The notes beneath the pieces are model-generated. The model was not told the origin of the DNA. It did no database searches and saw only the letters and a list, made by a program, of their open reading frames with translations. DNA of 64,000 nucleotides from Fomes fomentarius (lineage: Eukaryota; Basidiomycota; Agaricomycetes; Polyporales; Polyporaceae). The stretch covers positions 1,426,001 through 1,490,000 of the forward strand of contig JABYQN010000007.1 in assembly GCA_022606135.1 (NCBI GenBank), in the 5' to 3' direction. Within the stretch, counting starts at the first letter, position 1. Each line of letters starts with the position of its first letter. The translations under genes were made by a program, and so were the position numbers. Positions 57,941-64,000 of this stretch are shown piece by piece.

Positions 57941-59135
57941 CTACTCACCGTTATGGGCGCTGACGTGGCTGGCACTTCGCCCATTGCGCGCTGAGGGGTT
58001 TCCGTTCGTGTGTGGCCGCGCAGCCTCAGCGGCTTCGCGCGCTCGAGTGGATCTGTTCCGGACCCGCGCGCTGCCCGCCCTCGTCTCTGTCGTCGCTGCA
58101 CTGGCGGGCGGCGTTCCTTCGTGGGACCCATTAGTGGACGCTCCATTCCTCCAGCGCCCTCTGCGATCGCGTTGTCGTTGGCTGCGAGCGGTGCTTGCGC
58201 TTTCGCTCTCTACTGGAGTACCAGCAGCACTAGCGCTAGCACTCACACTCGCACTTAGAGTTCCATTTGGTTCTGCACCATTTACATGCACGGGAAGAGA
58301 GGGTCGAGTATTTGCCATAACTTGTGCATTCGTACTGACAGAAGTGCTGGATTGAACAGGTGGGAAGGTGGGAGAGGAGGGAGCCATGGCGGAGATAGCT
58401 GGGTCATCTTCGAGCAGCTCACGCTCTTTCGCAGCACGGAGCTGCATAGCCTCTACAATGGATATTGGTTTTGGTACAGTGTCTGAGCGAGTATCAGTAT
58501 GTAACAAGTTGCAAAACCATGTCATGAGGCAGACCTTGAAGGAACTTGTATTTTGACTGTCTATGGGTTACAGTAGCTATACGGAGGTGTTGGTGAGAAT
58601 GTGGGGTTATGGGTAATAACACATACCCATGTCGCGGTATTGAACGTGCTGGCGATTCTCGGATGTAGTCTGCTGATATCCAGCCTCCGCAAACTTTTTG
58701 ACGAACTCTTCCTGTTGGCGGTGTAAGACTGAGTGCATGGGGGCAGACCACTAACGCATACAGTAGCGACAGAGAGCATGTAGATGGCTTCCTTGGACAT
58801 ATGAGGTCCTGAGCCTTGAAGCGTTGAGGCTGTAAGACTTCAACTACAAACATGGAACAAAGGACACACACACCCTCTGCCTGTAGAATATTGTCCAATC
58901 GGTCTTGTGGTACCAATGTGTGACCAGGTTGCCGTACACCAAGCTTCCTTCGCCCCTTCGCAGTAGATATACTTTCCTCCTCCTCAATCTCCGGCTCCAT
59001 GCCATCCGTTTCGTCGTCAAGCCCCGAGTCCAGCTGATCGACCTCCTCTTCGTCGATCTCGGAGTTGAAACCTGAGTTCGTGCTCGGGAGAGAGTGGCGG
59101 CCGTTACCAGAGATCGTGGTGAAGGAGAGGGCCAT
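57941..59135 (-). CDS. Histone-fold protein (CBF/NF-Y type, Dpb3/POLE4-like)
   Basis: Five exons on the minus strand: 59135-58874, 58814-58762, 58711-58627, 58576-58535 and 58482-57941; 327 residues. An acidic N-terminus leads to a histone fold at about residues 68-150 (DRLDNILQAEG, MSKEAIYMLSVATEEFVKKFAEAGYQ, QYRDMATVTHRQSKYKFLQDTVPKPISI). The Ala/Lys-rich tail after it is disordered and ends in Asn/Ser/Arg repeats. The fold resembles the archaeal/NF-YC-like subunits such as Dpb3 of DNA polymerase epsilon or CHRAC subunits, which pair with a partner and bind DNA. Which complex it belongs to cannot be told from sequence alone. All introns except the last fall within the fold. Confidence 0.8.
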
Positions 59136-59457
59136 GGCGTAGTGCGGTGGAAGATTTATCGGCGAGTTCCAAGCGTAAACAGCGGGGCGGCGCGTAGAGA
59201 AACTAGACAGATGGGCACGGGAACGTGTGCGAGGGAAGGATACGCGTCAACCTGGAGGTTCGTTGTAAAGGTCCATGTTTCATGGGCGTTTACGCATCTA
59301 ATCTTATCTCTCTTTATCTTATTTCTTATCTACTATAGCAGCCTCTATCATGTGGCGGCCATGGTCATGGTCTATCCGCTCGGACGATATATAGGCGGTA
59401 ATTGGAACGGTGAGTGTTTCTCCGTTAGCCCGCACACCTTCTGCAGAGTTGTTGACG
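59136..59457. promoter_or_regulatory. Divergent promoter of the histone-fold and oxygenase genes
   Basis: 322 bases between two start codons on opposite strands. A TATATA string lies at about 59389-59394 toward the oxygenase. Otherwise plain. Confidence 0.55.
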
Positions 59458-60944
59458 ATGGGAGAGACAACCAGACTCGCTGCCCTACCCATCATCAGCA
59501 TCGAACCGTTCTTGGACCCCGATGACGCCCGAAGACTGTCTACCGCTGCAGATCTCCACGCTGCGTGCTCGCAGTACGGATTCTTCTACCTCGACATCTC
59601 GTCCTATGTGAACCCGTCGGAGCCTGAGGAACTAACACGCCTTGCGCGCGAGTTCTTCGCGCTCCCCCAGGAAAAGAAGGATAAGATATCGCTTACGAAC
59701 GAGGACGGTGCGAGAGGTATGTATGCATGGACTCAGAGACGAGCGCACTGGGAACGTTGACGATCTATAGGGTATGCCAGGCTTAAGGAGAACGTTACCG
59801 ACGGAAAGGCGGATAACCATGAAGGGATCGACTTTTACCGACCTGTCGAGCACCCCGACAAGACGAAGCCAATCTGGGGAGAGAACCAATGGCCTACCAT
59901 CCCGGGGTTCAAAGAGAAATATGAGGCATGGGTGGAAAAGATGAAGAAACTCGGACTCATTGTCATGGAAGCGTGAGCAGTGTTTAGTAGACCACCAGCC
60001 CGAGTTTCGGATATTCAATAGCTACAGGATGGCTACTGGTTTGGGTATGTCACCGGATGAGTGGATACAGCTGCGTCGCAAAGTAGACGACAGCTTCTGG
60101 GTCATGCGAATTATTGGTACGTATGTATCCCAAATTGTGGCCGAAGTATAACAATCCCTGCTCACGGAAGACGTCACGGCACAGGATATCCTCCTTTGCC
60201 CAATGACTACGACGGTTTCTCTTGCGGCGCTCATGCAGATTACGGATGTCTCACGTACGTCCTGCCCAGTCTTCGCTCTAGCATGCGATGGCGACATGTC
60301 TGCGCCCTTACATATGCGCAGATTCTTGTATGCAGACCCGACCCGGGGCGCACTTCAAGTGTTCTTGAACAAGCCTGGTCTCGTCGTAGAAACCGACAAC
60401 AGCCTCCCCGCAGAACATAGTATCGAACAGGAAGGCTGCTGGATTAACGCCGATCCCATTCCAGGTTGCATCGTCTGCAATATCGGGGAAAGTCAGTAGC
60501 GTGAATGGTTGTAGCTCGGAACACTTACTGAAGTACGCACGTAGTGTGGGAAGTCTGGACGAATGGCTTGTACAAGAGCACACTCCATCGCGTCGTCCAC
60601 AGGGGATCCAACTATCGGTGAGCAGGGATTATCAGGTGTCGGTTGAGCCTCTACTAATACCAATTGGTCCCAACCAGTGTTTCGTGCGTTAATGCTTCAA
60701 AGAATTCTAGAGTGTGTACTCATCGTTGGGTTGCAGCATCCCATTCTTTTTCGAGCCGAACTTCAATGGGCTCGTCGAACCGCTTCCCGCCGCGCTGCGA
60801 GCTCAAGAAGAGGATCGGAAGGTCGGCAAACTCACGGGCCCAACGAAGACGTACAAGCCAATCGTATATGGTGACTTCCTGCTGAAGAAAGTCGGAAACA
60901 ACTTTCACACGGGCAAGGGTCGTTACGACACAAACGCAGACTAG
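59458..60944 (+). CDS. 2-oxoglutarate/Fe(II)-dependent oxygenase (isopenicillin-N-synthase-like)
   Basis: Eight exons including a 6-base microexon: 59458-59716, 59771-59972, 60022-60116, 60185-60254, 60322-60491, 60545-60617, 60678-60683 and 60737-60944; 360 residues. The DIOX_N part (LPIISIEPF, YGFFYLDI, REFFALP) is followed by the double-stranded beta-helix with iron ligands in HADYGCLT (His, Asp) and STLHRVVH (His). The microexon supplies the RVS of the R-x-S motif that binds the 2-oxoglutarate carboxylate, then IPFFFEPNF follows. Family members in fungi oxidise small metabolites; the substrate is unknown. No other biosynthetic genes surround it, so a secondary-metabolite cluster is unlikely. 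Without the microexon the intron would be 119 bases and the motif would be lost. Confidence 0.9.
60678..60683 (+). other. 6-base microexon (TGTTTC)
   Basis: Flanked by CCAACCAG and GTGCGT. It leaves introns of 60 and 53 bases, the normal size here, and restores R-V-S-I-P in phase. Confidence 0.75.
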
Positions 60945-61173
60945 ATACCAGTGGACGCCATGGATAATGGACGAATTACACAAGACGGGAATGGCCAGGA
61001 TTTTCTCGGGGTACGCGAACACGAACATGAACGTAACACCCTGGAGATCACACATGGCAGATACGCACAGTAGAACTAAAGTCGTGTGGTAGGGTAAGCA
61101 GAGTTGCTTGCCGCTCAACGAGAAGCAATAGTACAAGTATATTTGACGTCTACCTCTACACACGGTCGTACAC
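60945..61173. other. Convergent spacer
   Basis: Between the 3' ends of the oxygenase and the Arc1-like gene; nothing seen. Confidence 0.5.
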
Positions 61174-62779
61174 TCAAGACAAGGTCGCCCCGACAAAGGT
61201 CGGCGCAAGACATAAGCCGTCCTTAGTCCGGATCCTGTGCGCTTTCTTTGTCGCGGGGTCTACCCAAGCAGCCTCGCGGGTCTCTAGCGTGGTGAATCCG
61301 GGCTGAATAGTCTCGAAGATCTTCTTCTTGGGGTTGAGCTGGGATAGTGGTAGATTATCTGGAGCCAGGGGCGTCAGCATGCGCGTCGACGATTGCTTGA
61401 CAGTGAAGCAAGCATACCTTCGAAGCCCTCGAAGTAAACGCGGTCACCGGGCTTTGCATCAGGTGGGGGCTGGACAAGCTCGATACCTGCGTCTTTGCCG
61501 TCCTTATGCGTTGCCTACATATCCGTCCATAGTCAGTAGATGCGCCGGCAGCCATGAGAAAGTATACTCACGGCAAGGACCATGGCAAAGCTCTTGATTC
61601 CACGCATATTTGCCGGCTTCAAGTTACACTGGGCAATATCAGGGTGGGGCTCCATATCGCTCAGGAAGCACATGTACTTACCACACCGACGAGGATTTTG
61701 TCTTGCATCTGTTCTATGGGGATATAGTGCACGAGGCCGGACACAACAGTTCGTGGGCCGGTTTCTTCGCCAAAGTCGATTTGCTATAGCATCCCGCGAT
61801 GGGTATAGGTTTGAACACACTCACAACATAGACTTACCTCGACATAGAGGGCATCCGCGTCGGGATGCTTCTTAACTATTGATCCATTTTAGACGTGCTA
61901 GGGATACACGTGTGACAGACGTACCCTCGACAATGCGACCCACCCGCAGGTCAATCATAGACGGTATAGGTTCGCCTGCATCCTCAGCCTGAGCAGCTGG
62001 TGCAGCCTTCTTCTCTGCCAGCTTGGGCTCCTTCGCCTTCTTCTCCTTTTTCTGCGCCTTGCCCTCTTTTTCTGCGCTCTCTGCTGCTTTTTCGCCCTGC
62101 ACACCCTTCTGTGCCTTCGCGGCAGCCTTGTCCACCTTCGCCGCCTTGTCCAATTTCTCAGCATTCACGGCGGGTGCTGCGGCCGGATCGGCCTGGGGCT
62201 TCGTGGCAGGCGCCTTCTCTTTCTTCTGCTTTGGAGGATCGGCCTTGCGCTCCTGGTGTGGTGCGTTCTCGAGGTCGAAGATGATGGCGGAGAATGCAGG
62301 TTCTAGTGACTTGGCAGCTTCCCGGACGGAGGGCCGGCTCTGCACATGATCGAAGTAGCGGGTGATGGCGGAATGAGAATAGTATTGCGCTGGCTGCAAT
62401 TGTGACTATGGATACCGGCGTGAACGATCAAATGAATGCAAGCAATCTTGGAAGACATACCAGCGTCGGATGCAAAGCGCCGTACAGGGCTGCATCTGCA
62501 GCAGTGAAGTGATTGCTCACGAGATACGTGCGGGGAACTAGTGTTGCTTCAAGATCCTGTTTCATGTCTAAGTTCCGCAGCCTCCGCTGCGATGACCATA
62601 CGCACCTTGAAGTTCTCGGGCTTGGCCACATCCCCTTGCGCAACCTTGTCAATCCATTCCGCGACCTCAGCCTTGTCCTTCTCGGACTTGCCAAAGTCTT
62701 CACTACCGTCCTTGGCGGCACCGGTGACGAGATCTCTGAGCGGGGCGGGGAGCTTTGCGAGGGCAGCCTGCGTGGACAT
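61174..62779 (-). CDS. ARC1: Arc1/AIMP1-like tRNA-binding cofactor (EMAP-II domain)
   Basis: Eight exons on the minus strand: 62779-62606, 62556-62461, 62393-61925, 61875-61838, 61783-61682, 61628-61572, 61514-61418 and 61358-61174; 405 residues. The N-terminal 130 residues are a GST-C-like domain (LVSNHFTAADAALYGALHPTL, SHSAITRYFDHVQS) that in yeast Arc1 docks methionyl- and glutamyl-tRNA synthetases. A Lys/Ala-rich linker of about 100 residues follows, which binds tRNA without specificity. The C-terminal OB-fold EMAP-II domain shows IDLRVGRIVEG, KHPDADALYVEQIDFGE, RTVVSGLVHYIP, CNLKPANMRGIKSFAMVLAA and the closing NPKKKIFE. It delivers tRNA to cytosolic synthetases. Head-to-head with the mitochondrial ribosomal protein gene. 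Confidence 0.93.
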
Positions 62780-63000
62780 TTTTCTGAGGAGCACACGAGC
62801 GTGGAGATAGGATCGATGAACGGCGAGCTGCCGCACCCAGCCCCGAGTCAAGAAGGTCATTTTGGGAGCATCTCACGTGCACGCGTCGTATCGCGTTCCG
62901 TGACCCTCGCGCGTCACACCCACAGGGGTCACGGTCACGCCCGCGTCTGGCTGCGACATGATCGAGTCGCTGTCCACTCAGACGGTCACAGTCGCCAGCT
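62780..63000. promoter_or_regulatory. Divergent promoter of ARC1-like and uL6m genes
   Basis: 221 bases between opposite start codons of a cytosolic and a mitochondrial translation gene. No TATA box is evident. Confidence 0.65.
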
Positions 63001-63706
63001 ATGCTCTCTCGGTGGCAGGCGGGCACTCGCCATGCCCTTCGCTCCTTCTCGTCGTCCGCGCCAGCGTGCGCGGGCATTGTCTCCAACATCGGCAAGAAAC
63101 CTATAGTCTACCCTCCCTCCGTCACGCTCTCCCCCTCCTCGACCGAGATCTCAGTCAAGGGTCCGCTCGGCGAGACCTCTGTGTCCCTCATGCCGTTCAT
63201 GAGGCTTCAAGAGACCGCGCCCAACACAATTGCTGTCTCAGTGGAGGAGCCGAAGGAGAGGAAACAACGCGCAATGTGGGGGCTCACACGGACACTCATC
63301 CACAATGCAATCGTCGGTATGACCGAGGGCTTCACCACACCGGTTTACCTTGTTGGTGTTGGATACCGTGCAGCGCTGGAGGCCGACCCACGAGGGAAGG
63401 GAGAGGGTCGGAATGGACAGCGGCTGAATATGAAACTCGGGTACTCGCACCCTGTATTCGTATCCATTCCGGAGCATATCAAGGCGGAGGTCCCCCTTCC
63501 AACCAAAATAGTCCTCAGCTGCACAGACAAACATCAGCTCGGCCTTTTTGCGGCGCAAATACGGAGTTGGAGGCCACCAGAACCGTACAAGGGCAAGGTA
63601 TGTCCATGAGTATGAGGTAACTCCTGGATCCGTTGGCTCATCTTATGTGTAGGGGATCATTGTAGGCAACGAGAGGATTAGGATGAAGTCAGTGAAGAAG
63701 AAATAG
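63001..63706 (+). CDS. MRPL6: Mitochondrial large-subunit ribosomal protein uL6m
   Basis: Exons 63001-63597 and 63653-63706, 216 residues. The first 25 residues are Arg/Ser/Ala-rich without acids (MLSRWQAGTRHALRSFSSS), a mitochondrial presequence. The body is the L6 fold in two halves: SNIGKKPIVYPPSVTL, VKGPLGETSVSL, then GLTRTLIHNAIVGMTEGF, LVGVGYRA and LGYSHPVFVSIPEHI. The C-terminus IRSWRPPEPYKGKGI is the usual L6 end that contacts 23S-type rRNA near the sarcin-ricin loop, and the last exon adds VGNERIRMKSVKKK. The intron splits that end in phase 0. Confidence 0.95.
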
Positions 63707-64000
63707 ACACGTCAGGGCCCGCTCACGCTATGTTATCCGCCTCTAATCGGCATGTTGCTCTTACATATCACACAATCGTCATTGCTACGCAGTGCGCCTG
63801 ATCTCCCCGGATAGGGCATAAGTGTGCCTAACGTAGGTGCACTCACGCACTTCCATCCGGCGCAGAACATCATGCAAGCGTTAGTTCGTCTTCCATATCG
63901 CGCCCAAAAGCCGCTACATGAATCTTTACACCGGCATAACCACGTCATTCCCAGTCAGTCATGTTGTCATAGTCGCCGGTGGCTGCCCGGTGGCTGCCCG
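63707..64000. other. Right edge, no gene seen
   Basis: 3' flank of uL6m. Ends in two copies of an 11-base unit (CGGTGGCTGCC, 63977-63998) cut by the window end, so a longer tandem array may continue outside. Confidence 0.5.

Noticed and set aside
59458..60944. Secondary-metabolite cluster around the oxygenase
   Set aside because: Neighbours are a histone-fold gene and a tRNA cofactor; no synthase, P450 or transporter is in the window.
1..64000. tRNA genes, rRNA, CRISPR arrays
   Set aside because: Scanning by eye for GGTTCGAAnCC-type T loops found only coding matches; no rRNA blocks or regularly spaced repeats were seen. A covariance search would be decisive.

Overview
The window is a gene-dense stretch of a fungal nuclear genome. 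Almost every gene is cut by short GT-AG introns, mostly 45-70 bases and occasionally 38-425. The protein set points to a basidiomycete, most likely an Agaricomycete of the wood-decay (polypore-like) type: F-box families with acidic inserts, a Ure2-type glutathione transferase, an RGS membrane protein, a secreted GH71 alpha-1,3-glucanase and fungal APH-fold kinases. The exact order is an inference. All gene models were assembled by hand from reading frame, splice sites and family knowledge; for nearly every model the exon lengths sum to a whole number of codons.

Left part (1-21150): a Ser/Thr-rich single-pass membrane protein (minus), two F-box proteins (4229-5284 plus, 7058-8917 minus), an RGS/Rax1-like membrane protein (10302-13338 plus), a BUD22-type ribosome biogenesis factor (14461-16730 plus), and two neighbouring minus-strand paralogues ending in the same Cys-rich zinc finger (17440-18747 and 19975-21149). 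A 4.5-kb gene-poor block follows (21150-25660).

Middle part (25661-46307): a long acidic/Pro-Ser-rich nuclear protein with an Scm3/HJURP-like motif, a PP2C phosphatase with ten coding exons (the first holds only the ATG), a convergent NudC-domain (NUDCD1-type) gene, a RING-finger gene, the GH71 glucanase, a tiny Cys/His-rich protein, an APH-fold protein and a Ure2-like GST. Two further gene-poor blocks lie here (38518-40986 and 42934-45367); the second carries a striking 76-base hairpin.

Right part (46707-63706) is compact and housekeeping: Sen1 helicase (minus) and translin (plus) share a 257-base divergent promoter; then SGF29 (SAGA), a small heat-shock protein with visible heat-shock elements and TATA box, a histone-fold protein, a 2-oxoglutarate/Fe(II) oxygenase, an Arc1/AIMP1-type tRNA-binding cofactor and mitochondrial ribosomal protein uL6m (the last two again divergent). 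Sen1, translin, BUD22, Arc1 and uL6m all serve RNA or translation, but nothing shows that they form a cluster.

No biosynthetic cluster, CRISPR array, intact transposon or convincing tRNA was seen, and no clear new biological system. The strongest leads are a 6-base microexon that supplies the RxS motif of the oxygenase, the tandem zinc-finger paralogues, two identical-looking one-base losses in C runs that break otherwise good genes, the Scm3-like protein, and the isolated hairpin.
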